A stretch of 15,569 nt of DNA from contig DANX01000042.1 of NCBI GenBank assembly GCA_002502295.1, forward strand, positions 48,632 through 64,200. Direction: 5' to 3'. Source of the DNA: Euryarchaeota archaeon UBA561 (GTDB taxonomy: Archaea; Thermoplasmatota; Poseidoniia; Poseidoniales; Poseidoniaceae). Each line of letters begins with the position of its first letter. Within the stretch, counting starts at the first letter, position 1. Under the pieces are notes generated by a model that was given only the letters and a program-made list of their open reading frames with translations, was not told where the DNA came from and searched no databases. This document shows, one piece after another, positions 8,708-14,492 of this stretch. The position numbers and the translations under genes are program-made.

Positions 8708-10327
8708 TCATTGTGGAGGAAGAACCCAGTGCCCGCCTGCTCCTTTCTTGATGGCCAGCGTCCCGAGTGTTCCGTCGCAATCAACCGTGATATGATGCAG
8801 GAAGTCGTCGTTGGATTCCGTGAAGTCCTCACGCTGGAAAACCCCTCTGGATTCTTCACGAGCCAAGCCGCTTTGAACGGAGGCGGTGACCATCCGGACC
8901 GCCGCCTGTGTGCGGAGGATTTCGAGGAGATTCATGTTGGCGATCAACGAAGACTGATCGAGATGCAACGATTCCGCTGAAATTGAAATCTGTTCGAGTT
9001 TGTCGTGAAGTCGGTTCATGCTGTCCGCCGAAAGGGAAGGCGTCGATGCAAGGGCGGTTTGGAGATTTGTCATGACCGTTCCACATCGCATCACGTGGGT
9101 TTGTTCGCCAGTTTCCATCATCGCTGAGACATCACTTTCGGCTTCAGCAAGAGCAGATTCAAGACCGTTGAACGTGCTAAATTTTCTGCCTGAAACCCAT
9201 TCTCCTGCATGGTTTCCAGCCGCCGTTCCGGAATCGATGGCGTCAAGAAGCCGGTTGCCGCTGAGCGGGGCAGCTCCATGGAACCCTGTGCAAGCAGCCT
9301 CACCTGCGGCGTAGAGGCCGGTAAACCAGCGTGACCACGCACCAACAACGCAGCGCCCATGGCCATCAACGGGTAACCCTCCGAGGGTGTGGCCAATGGT
9401 TGGTTGAAGAGGAACCGTTTGGCGGTTCATGTCAATGCCAGTGCGTTGTTGAACAAGACGGAACAGGGAACCCCACCATGGCCTGCTCTGGCCAAGGTCC
9501 CGAGCATCCAGCACCGGTTGAACAGCGGCGTTCAGGGCTTGAGTGATTTCATGTGAGGATTGATTGGCAATTTCAATGGGGGCCCCAGATGCTTCGTGAA
9601 GAAGAGCCCCGTCCAGAAGAAGGCCGGTAGGGAGGAACACGTTTGTGCCCTTGATGGTCAATGGATGGTGCGCCATGAATTCCATGTCTCGCAGAGCCAC
9701 ACCGGCACGGAACGCCATGTCCATGCCGAGACCAACAACACCAGAAGAATAAGCGCCTTCAAAACCCTCATCGGCGATAATCAACGCTTTGCATTGAAGG
9801 CCAATGATTCGGCCATTCACCATGTCAAGGACGATGATGCCTTCGACCGATTGATTGGTGTGAACCAACGTCAAAGGAAGTTGATCACCGCGTCGAATAA
9901 CACCATGGCGCATGCACTGTTCTTCGCCAACTTGCTGAATGCCGAGAGCCGTGGCGCTGCCAGCATCGACCGTCCGAGGTTGTTGATGACCCGCGCCTTT
10001 TCGCACCAATGGGAGGCCTTGCTGATCTCGGCGGAAATTGACGCCACGCCGTTCCATAAGGTCGACCTGCTTGATGGCTCCCGCCGTCCTTTCAGCAACG
10101 ATGTCCTGATCGCAAAGAAACGCTCCGCACCGAATCGTGTCCTCTCGATGGCTACGGTTGTTGGATTCTTGCAACGAGGCAGAGATTCCCTCGAGAGCAG
10201 CCATCCCGGGATTTCCGAGACCGGTCGCGGACATCATCAAGGTGCTCGACCCAGACCTGGCTGCTTGAGCCGCAGCGTGCAATGCTGCAGGCCCGTCGCC
10301 TAGAACAATCACGTCCCATGCTTCCAT
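8708..10327 (-). CDS. Fumarate reductase/succinate dehydrogenase-like flavoprotein, catalytic residues apparently lost
   Basis: FAD-binding protein of the SdhA/FrdA/NadB superfamily, 539 residues. The Rossmann start VIVLGDGPAALHAA (GxGxxA) at ~7-20 and the second FAD site GLYAAGEAACTGFHG at 337-351 with GNRLLDA at 357-363 are clear; the C-terminal helical domain is recognisable by LAREESRGVFQREDF. Key differences from working enzymes: the usual HGANRLGGNS reads HGAAPLSGNR, so the substrate-binding Arg is replaced; the HPTG...EGxRGEGG block reads HHPLTI...LLDGALLHEASG, without the proton-shuttling Arg; and no His is seen in the GGI-type loop (GMAALEGI, 41-48) where Sdh/Frd attach FAD covalently. 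A good Shine-Dalgarno (GGGGAG) precedes the ATG. No iron-sulfur or membrane-anchor subunit is nearby. It may reduce or oxidise another substrate, or be a non-respiratory flavoprotein. Superfamily sure, reaction not. Confidence 0.8.
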   Translation of the reverse strand: MEAWDVIVLGDGPAALHAAAQAARSGSSTLMMSATGLGNPGMAALEGISASLQESNNRSHREDTIRCGAFLCDQDIVAERTAGAIKQVDLMERRGVNFRRDQQGLPLVRKGAGHQQPRTVDAGSATALGIQQVGEEQCMRHGVIRRGDQLPLTLVHTNQSVEGIIVLDMVNGRIIGLQCKALIIADEGFEGAYSSGVVGLGMDMAFRAGVALRDMEFMAHHPLTIKGTNVFLPTGLLLDGALLHEASGAPIEIANQSSHEITQALNAAVQPVLDARDLGQSRPWWGSLFRLVQQRTGIDMNRQTVPLQPTIGHTLGGLPVDGHGRCVVGAWSRWFTGLYAAGEAACTGFHGAAPLSGNRLLDAIDSGTAAGNHAGEWVSGRKFSTFNGLESALAEAESDVSAMMETGEQTHVMRCGTVMTNLQTALASTPSLSADSMNRLHDKLEQISISAESLHLDQSSLIANMNLLEILRTQAAVRMVTASVQSGLAREESRGVFQREDFTESNDDFLHHITVDCDGTLGTLAIKKGAGGHWVLPPQ

Positions 10328-10425
10328 TCAAATCTCCCCTAAATCTGGCCAAGCGGAGCACTGCCATAAGGTGCGCGCTTCCATCGCAAGCACTGAAGTG
10401 CCAGAAAACGCATCCTGCGTCCCTC

Positions 10426-11937
10426 TCAAACCTTCGGAAGAGGAAGCGTTGCCCAAATACGAGCTCGTTCAAGGTGTTGGTTTTTCTTGCGAAGTTGGAA
10501 ACTGGATTTACGAGTGACCACCGTGCGAAGGACGCGCGACTCGATGACTACGCCGGCTTCATCGCGCAGGATAACCTGAACGTACCGATCGCCTGGGTCT
10601 CGCGCCGGCCACGCAACGCCCAACCAAAGCACAACCCCCTGCTGCAAATATCGCGGGACCCAATCCAATGCATCGTCCTCTCCCTCGGTATTGAGGCTGA
10701 CCGCTTTTCGAGGCGGCGGGCAAGCTTGCAATTCAAATCGGTGATCTCTGGCAAAAGGTTCTCCGCCGGGGCATACGACTTCGATTCTCGCCACGGTTTG
10801 CTCAAAGGTTTGGTTGTTGAGGGCAATGAAGAGATGCCCGGTTCCGTCCTCGCATTCAGGGTCGAGGGCGACGTCCATCCGCCAAGGTGAACGCAGCATG
10901 CTGGGGGTTCCTGAAAGCAGGTCGAGCTGCAGACGCTCCAGCAACCGAAAAGCACTCGGTTGCCATACACGAGCATGGGCCAAAAGTCTCTGAAGCGAGC
11001 GCCAGTTGAACTTTGCTTCTTTGTCGAGAAGAACATCTTTGATGGCGTCGGGACGGATGAATTCACTCAATTCTTCCATGGCAACGGTGTTGTCCAAATC
11101 GCCCTTGGCATGTAAATGTAGGATGTAGAGCACGCGCTCCCACGATTGATCTTTGTCATAACCCGGTAAAATGCTCTCTCGGAAGTCACCCAACCATGCT
11201 CGCCAGTCCAAGTAGAGGTCGGGATCGAGGTGCAGCACAATCAACTCGCCAAGAATAGAGCCGAGCTGGGTCGGGTGATGCGTCGGAGCGTGATGCGCCA
11301 AGCAGGGCATAAGGTCTCCTTGCTGACGAACAGCATCGGAGGTAAAGAAAGAATGGAATGAGTGAGCAAAACCAAGGGTCATGGAGACGAGGAAGGAAAG
11401 ATTCCACACCAGCGAATCTTCTCGAATGACCGTTCCCAAACCGAGCAGGAACATTGCGCTGATGGCCAAGAGGCTGTTCACGGTGTTGTGTCTTCGGACG
11501 TCGGTCAGTCCCTCAAGAATACGGTCCATGCCCGGTTGAGAGCGTAACGAAAGTTTTCCGCCGGTGGTTTCTTCGTCGATTTCACGAAGCGATATGCGCG
11601 CCTGAATGGATTGCCACATGGCTTCCCCTGCAAGCAACGGAGGAACCGTTGTAATGAGAAGAGGGGCAAACCAAAACAGCATCACATAGCCCGGATTTGG
11701 GGGGGCGACCGAAGAAAAAATCACAGAAAGGAGGGCGACAGCGGCCACGCTTGCGCCGAACAGAAGACGGATGAGCATCGAGAGGGGGTGGCGCGCCACA
11801 TGTCCGAAACGCATTCTGAGTTTTTCCTGATGTTGCCATTTCTCAACGGTCCGTTCCAATGGATTCTCGGTACGGGCAAACCCGTGTCCGTAAGGATCGG
11901 GGAGTGCACTGGCCGCATCAGATGGGTCGTCCGCCAT
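10426..11937 (-). CDS. Unrecognised membrane protein with four N-terminal helices and a large soluble domain
   Basis: I do not recognise this 503-residue protein. After a charged, probably cytoplasmic 50-residue lead there are two adjacent hydrophobic segments (~53-77 and 85-107), a soluble loop of about 45 residues, then two more (~153-171 and 176-197). The remaining ~300 residues look soluble: a helical, Leu- and Trp-rich half, then a beta-rich half from about residue 340 with MDVALDPECEDGTGHLFIALNN and two short Cys-Pro pairs (VCPGG, ACPPP). With an even number of helices, both ends should face the cytoplasm. The start has AGGGA about five bases upstream. It is 98 bases upstream of the flavoprotein gene and 54 bases after the tRNA, so it may head the lipid/flavoprotein unit. 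No catalytic motif is visible. Confidence 0.75.
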   Translation of the reverse strand: MADDPSDAASALPDPYGHGFARTENPLERTVEKWQHQEKLRMRFGHVARHPLSMLIRLLFGASVAAVALLSVIFSSVAPPNPGYVMLFWFAPLLITTVPPLLAGEAMWQSIQARISLREIDEETTGGKLSLRSQPGMDRILEGLTDVRRHNTVNSLLAISAMFLLGLGTVIREDSLVWNLSFLVSMTLGFAHSFHSFFTSDAVRQQGDLMPCLAHHAPTHHPTQLGSILGELIVLHLDPDLYLDWRAWLGDFRESILPGYDKDQSWERVLYILHLHAKGDLDNTVAMEELSEFIRPDAIKDVLLDKEAKFNWRSLQRLLAHARVWQPSAFRLLERLQLDLLSGTPSMLRSPWRMDVALDPECEDGTGHLFIALNNQTFEQTVARIEVVCPGGEPFARDHRFELQACPPPRKAVSLNTEGEDDALDWVPRYLQQGVVLWLGVAWPARDPGDRYVQVILRDEAGVVIESRVLRTVVTRKSSFQLRKKNQHLERARIWATLPLPKV

Positions 11938-11984
11938 GTCATCCCTATCCGACGGGTGAATGGCGATGATTATGGCTCTTGTCC

Positions 11985-11991
11985 AAAAAAA
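11985..11991 (-). terminator. T-run terminator after tRNA-Arg
   Basis: A run of seven T on the minus strand follows directly after the encoded CCA of the tRNA, which is the usual archaeal type of intrinsic termination signal. It would separate the rpo12-clamp loader-tRNA transcript from the membrane-protein gene starting at 11937. Confidence 0.5.
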
Positions 11992-12068
11992 TGGCGGGCG
12001 TGGCAGGATTCGAACCCGCGATCTCCGGCTTAGGAGGCCGGTGCATTATCCAGCTGTGCTACACGCCC
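11992..12068 (-). tRNA. tRNA-Arg (anticodon CCT), CCA encoded
   Basis: A full cloverleaf folds by eye: acceptor GGGCGTG/CACGCCC; D arm GCA...TGC with AGCTGGATAAT loop; anticodon stem CCGGC/GCCGG around loop CTCCTAA, giving anticodon CCT which reads AGG; T arm GCGGG/CCTGC (one G-T pair) around TTCGAAT; discriminator G. CCA is encoded in the DNA. No intron is present. It starts only 23 bases after the stop of the clamp-loader gene, with no clear TATA box in between, so it is probably made as part of that transcript and cut out by RNase P and tRNase Z. Confidence 0.95.
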
Positions 12069-12091
12069 AACAACCGCTGATAGGCAACCTT

Positions 12092-13249
12092 TCATGACGC
12101 TTGCGATGCTGGTGAGTTGAGGTGTTCTCGGCCAATCTCAGCAACACGATGGAAAAGTTCCTCCAATTGAATGCGCTGCTGAGCGGAGCGTTGCAATCGC
12201 ATATCGCACATTGACACGGCGTTCAACAGGTCGGCGAGAAGGGGTTCGGGGTAGTGGGTTCGTCCGGCCACAAGGAAATGATGGAGGCGATCAATGACAC
12301 CCCGTCCATCGAGATCATGGGTGCTCATCATCTGATCCAATGCGCCCATGGCTCCTTTGAGTGCTCGAATGTTCTTCTCCCCCTGTTTTTCCCATTTCCA
12401 ATCATGGACGCGACCCCTCAGCGCTTCTTCAAGGACAAGTTGTACCTCACGCCTGCTGCTGTTCGCCATCAGAAGTTGGATGTTTTTTCGATCCGTGAGC
12501 AGCGAGCGTTGGGAGAGGAGTTGGAGCGTGAATATGGCTTTCCGAAGGTTTCCACCCGCCACGTGAGCAATGTCCCCTAACACTCCACTGGTTGGGTTCA
12601 ATGACTCGTCTTGAGCGATGCTCTCCAGGCGCTGTTCAATCATCAACCGCGAGAGAGTGGGCATGCGCACGTGCTGCGTCCGACTACGCAAGGCTTCAAT
12701 GATGCGGGAAGGGGTATGGGTGGTGAAAATAAAACGGGCACTTCGGCTGCTTTCCTCCATCATTCTCCGCAAATAGGATTGGCGGGCATGCCCTAGATAA
12801 TCGGCATCCTCAATGATGATGATTCGGGAGACGGCAGCGAATGTGCCTGCCTCAGGAGACGAGGATTCCTCCCCTGCAGGTGGCGGGGATGCACTCGATG
12901 AAGCGCTGATGTTGTGATCAAATGCATCCAAACTGGTTCGCCCGGCGAGGGTGTCATCCGAACCAGCGCCTTCAGGGCGCAAAAACGCCTCAAATTTGGC
13001 CATAGCGCCAGAGGTTTTGTTGAGGTCACGGGCTTGAAGAACGTGGGTTGTTGCGCGCCATGAAGGCCCCAGAACTTGGCGACAAATGAGTCGCAGAGAA
13101 GCGGTTTTACCGCAACCAGTAGGGCCTGAGAGAAGAAGGTGAGGTGGGTTCGCTTGGATTGAGAGGTGCTTGAGAGCATCAATGACCTGCGGGGTTGTAA
13201 GAAGGTCGTCAAAGAAAACGGGCCTGTATTGCTCAAGCCAGTTGGTCAT
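12092..13249 (-). CDS. rfcS: Replication factor C small-subunit-like clamp loader ATPase, divergent
   Basis: AAA+ clamp-loader subunit of 385 residues that should help load the PCNA sliding clamp. Seen in order: WLEQYRPVFFDDL at 4-16 (RFC box I), Walker A GPTGCGKT at 42-49, Walker B IIIIEDAD at 143-150, sensor 1 FIFTTHTP at 173-180, the SRC-like arginine finger LRSRT at 187-191, then GGNLRKAI (sensor 2 region) and a helical collar domain. Oddities: Walker B reads E-D where RFC has D-E; the sensor 1 Asn is His; SRC is SRT; and a ~60-residue Ser/Pro/Glu/Asp-rich insert (about 78-138) sits between Walker A and B, explaining the length above the usual ~325. These suggest a paralogue that may bind but hydrolyse ATP poorly, like the specialised subunits of multi-subunit archaeal and eukaryotic loaders. 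No Shine-Dalgarno is evident. It lies 48 bases after rpo12 and 23 before the tRNA. Confidence 0.85.
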   Translation of the reverse strand: MTNWLEQYRPVFFDDLLTTPQVIDALKHLSIQANPPHLLLSGPTGCGKTASLRLICRQVLGPSWRATTHVLQARDLNKTSGAMAKFEAFLRPEGAGSDDTLAGRTSLDAFDHNISASSSASPPPAGEESSSPEAGTFAAVSRIIIIEDADYLGHARQSYLRRMMEESSRSARFIFTTHTPSRIIEALRSRTQHVRMPTLSRLMIEQRLESIAQDESLNPTSGVLGDIAHVAGGNLRKAIFTLQLLSQRSLLTDRKNIQLLMANSSRREVQLVLEEALRGRVHDWKWEKQGEKNIRALKGAMGALDQMMSTHDLDGRGVIDRLHHFLVAGRTHYPEPLLADLLNAVSMCDMRLQRSAQQRIQLEELFHRVAEIGREHLNSPASQAS

Positions 13250-13297
13250 GCAACAGAAGACCTGCCCATGGTCTTTGAACTCTGCGAGCGAGATTGT

Positions 13298-13447
13298 TCA
13301 CTCGGCGTTTAGGCGCTTCGTGCCGTGGCGGCGGAGTTTCATGAAGATGCGTGATCCGCAGGCCTTACAGCTGATTCCATTTCGCTCTCGGTGGAACGAT
13401 TCGAGGCTTCCGCAGACGGCACACTTGTAATCAACGAGTTCAACCAT
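13298..13447 (-). CDS. rpo12: DNA-directed RNA polymerase subunit Rpo12 (RpoP)
   Basis: Forty-nine residues, the normal size of archaeal Rpo12/RpoP, homologous to eukaryotic Rpb12. It is a zinc ribbon with CAVC (Cys9, Cys12) and CKAC (Cys27, Cys30), followed by GSRIFMKLRR and the conserved basic C-terminus KRLNAE. It sits at the Rpo3-Rpo10-Rpo11 side of archaeal RNA polymerase. The frame is open to 13525, but the ATG at 13447 is the right start: it fits the family length and has GGAG eight bases upstream. It lies between the SANT-like gene (46 bases) and the clamp-loader gene (48 bases), probably in one transcript. Confidence 0.93.
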   Translation of the reverse strand: MVELVDYKCAVCGSLESFHRERNGISCKACGSRIFMKLRRHGTKRLNAE

Positions 13448-13493
13448 GGTGTTCTCTCCATTGTCCGCGACCGTGCATCCTGTTTTGAACCTT

Positions 13494-13697
13494 TCATTGG
13501 CTTCTCCGATGTTCCCATGCCTCATAGGTAGGCTCAGACATCACGACTAAGCGTCCTTTTTGGTACAGATGGATGATCTTCAAACCAACCGACGAGGGGG
13601 AACGATTGAGGATTCCCGCGATTGAGACGATGTCACAATTGATCTCAAGACTCTCGATGAGGTGTTCTTCCTCATCAGCGGACCAAGGAACAAACAT
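13494..13697 (-). CDS. Small SANT/Myb-like or HTH putative DNA-binding protein
   Basis: A 67-residue protein from the ATG at 13697 (a TTG at 13709 would overlap the previous gene). The core FVPWSADEEEHLIESLE, then SIAGILNRSPSSVGLKI, fits the 'W-(S/T)-x-x-E-(E/D)' first helix and 'IA..L.RS..(A/S)V' second and third helices of SANT/Myb-like or small HTH domains; the tail is charged. It likely binds DNA or a chromatin partner. Its ATG comes five bases after the stop of the ubiquitin-like polyprotein gene and has no Shine-Dalgarno of its own, so it is probably translated by re-initiation. Rpo12 follows after 46 bases. Domain type is inferred from pattern only. Confidence 0.68.
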   Translation of the reverse strand: MFVPWSADEEEHLIESLEINCDIVSIAGILNRSPSSVGLKIIHLYQKGRLVVMSEPTYEAWEHRRSQ

Positions 13698-13702
13698 GGG
13701 GT

Positions 13703-14347
13703 TCAGCAAGCAAGTCCGCCAACGAGCCCAGGCATCAAACGGATGCGGCTGCCTGCCTCTAAATCCATCTCAGCAATGTCTACGGCGCTAACGAGTTGGT
13801 CGTTGACAAAGACCCAGGAGCCCTGGGTGGCGTTGACCTTCTCAGCGAGCTCGTTTTGGGTCATCACAGCTTCGGCGTGGCCGGTGTTGTCAGCAATCTC
13901 GACGATAAACGTCGGTGCATCTTGACCGCCGACGAGCCCGGGCATCAAACGGATGCGGCTGCCTGCTTCCAAGTTCATCTCAGCAATGTCGCCAGTGTTC
14001 ACGAGTTGGTCGTTAACAAAGACCCAGGAGCCTTGGGTAGCATTGGCCGTCTCGACAAGTTCTGCCTGAGTCATCACCGCTTCTGCGTGACCGGTGTTGT
14101 CAGCAATCTCAACCACGAAGGTCGGTGCATCTTGTCCGCCAACGAGCCCGGGCATCAAACGGATGCGGCTGCCTGCTTCCAAATTCATCTCAGCGATGTC
14201 TGCGGCGCTGACGAGTTGGTCGTTAACAAAGACCCATGAGCCCTGGGTGGCGTTGACCTTCTCGGTAAGTTCGTTCTGTGACATCTGAACGGTAGAGTGT
14301 CCAGATGCGTCTGCAATTTCAACTTCAAACTTCATTTTGTCGTCCAT
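13703..14347 (-). CDS. Triple ubiquitin-like (beta-grasp) polyprotein
   Basis: A 214-residue protein made of three head-to-tail units: residues 2-71, 72-141 and 142-211, each 70 residues and each ending LMPGLVGG, followed by a last tail LAC. Each unit predicts a beta-grasp order: strand FxVEIAD, turn, strand, helix (QxELxExxNAT), strand SWVFVNDQLV, short helix DIAEM, last strand. The end MNLEAGSRIRLMPGLVGG aligns without gaps to the last 18 residues of ubiquitin (YNIQKESTLHLVLRLRGG), and VNDQLV...LEAGSRIRLMPGLVGG equally resembles the ThiS/MoaD/SAMP ending. Identities between units are 73, 79 and 87%. No signal peptide or membrane helix. By analogy with polyubiquitin, cleavage after each GG would give three modifiers; that is inference. 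A Shine-Dalgarno AAAGGTGA precedes the ATG. Alternatives are an unprocessed repeat scaffold or a sulfur-carrier fusion. No E1, E2 or JAMM gene is in view. Confidence 0.88.
   Translation of the reverse strand: MDDKMKFEVEIADASGHSTVQMSQNELTEKVNATQGSWVFVNDQLVSAADIAEMNLEAGSRIRLMPGLVGGQDAPTFVVEIADNTGHAEAVMTQAELVETANATQGSWVFVNDQLVNTGDIAEMNLEAGSRIRLMPGLVGGQDAPTFIVEIADNTGHAEAVMTQNELAEKVNATQGSWVFVNDQLVSAVDIAEMDLEAGSRIRLMPGLVGGLAC
13715..13924 (-). repeat. 210-base tandem repeat, ubiquitin-like unit 3
   Basis: Third coding unit (residues 142-211). It matches unit 2 best at the protein level (61 of 70). It is followed by the LAC tail and stop. One lysine only (K170). Confidence 0.95.
13925..14134 (-). 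repeat. 210-base tandem repeat, ubiquitin-like unit 2
   Basis: Second coding unit (residues 72-141). It starts with QDAPTF directly after the first GG. It contains no lysine at all. Confidence 0.95.
14135..14344 (-). repeat. 210-base tandem repeat, ubiquitin-like unit 1
   Basis: First coding unit (residues 2-71). Its first strand region is the most diverged (FEVEIADASGHSTVQMSQ), while its second half is almost the same as in the other units. Lysines at 4, 6 and 30. Confidence 0.95.
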
Positions 14348-14353
14348 GTGTTT

Positions 14354-14391
14354 TCACCTTTGAGTGAGTAATTTTCCAACAGTATATGAAG
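14354..14391 (-). promoter_or_regulatory. Promoter and ribosome site of the ubiquitin-like gene
   Basis: On the minus strand TTCATATACTG (14380-14390) is a TATA-box-like element about 38 bases before the ATG. Twenty-odd bases downstream lies AAAGGTGA (14354-14361), a ribosome site eight bases from the start. A transcript from this promoter would have a very short leader. The rest of the 145-base gap (14348-14492) shows another weaker TATAC at ~14484 but no gene. Confidence 0.5.
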
Positions 14392-14492
14392 AAATCAAAC
14401 GAACCTCCGTTCTTGACCTTCGTTCTTTTCTTCGCAACAAATCGTACACGTCGCTCACTTCCGAAGGAAGACGCGTTTGAGTGTATAAGAAG

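Noticed and set aside
9560..10303. 247-residue open frame on the + strand
   Set aside because: Antisense to the flavoprotein, where FAD motifs prove the minus-strand frame.
10282..10890. 202-residue open frame on the + strand
   Set aside because: It spans two minus-strand genes and the gap between them, with no domain pattern or ribosome site.
11611..12033. 140-residue open frame on the + strand running into the tRNA
   Set aside because: Overlaps the antisense of the tRNA and of the membrane-protein gene; its end WQDSNPRSPA is the typical false peptide from a tRNA T-arm.
13796..14239. Open reading frame on the + strand across the repeats
   Set aside because: It is the antisense shadow of the repeated ubiquitin-like units; the repeat structure forces an open frame on both strands, and it has no ribosome site or recognisable domain.
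13703..14347. Reading the triple repeat as a surface or S-layer repeat protein
   Set aside because: No signal peptide or membrane segment, and the GG-ended beta-grasp pattern with a ubiquitin-like last strand fits a modifier better; kept only as an alternative.
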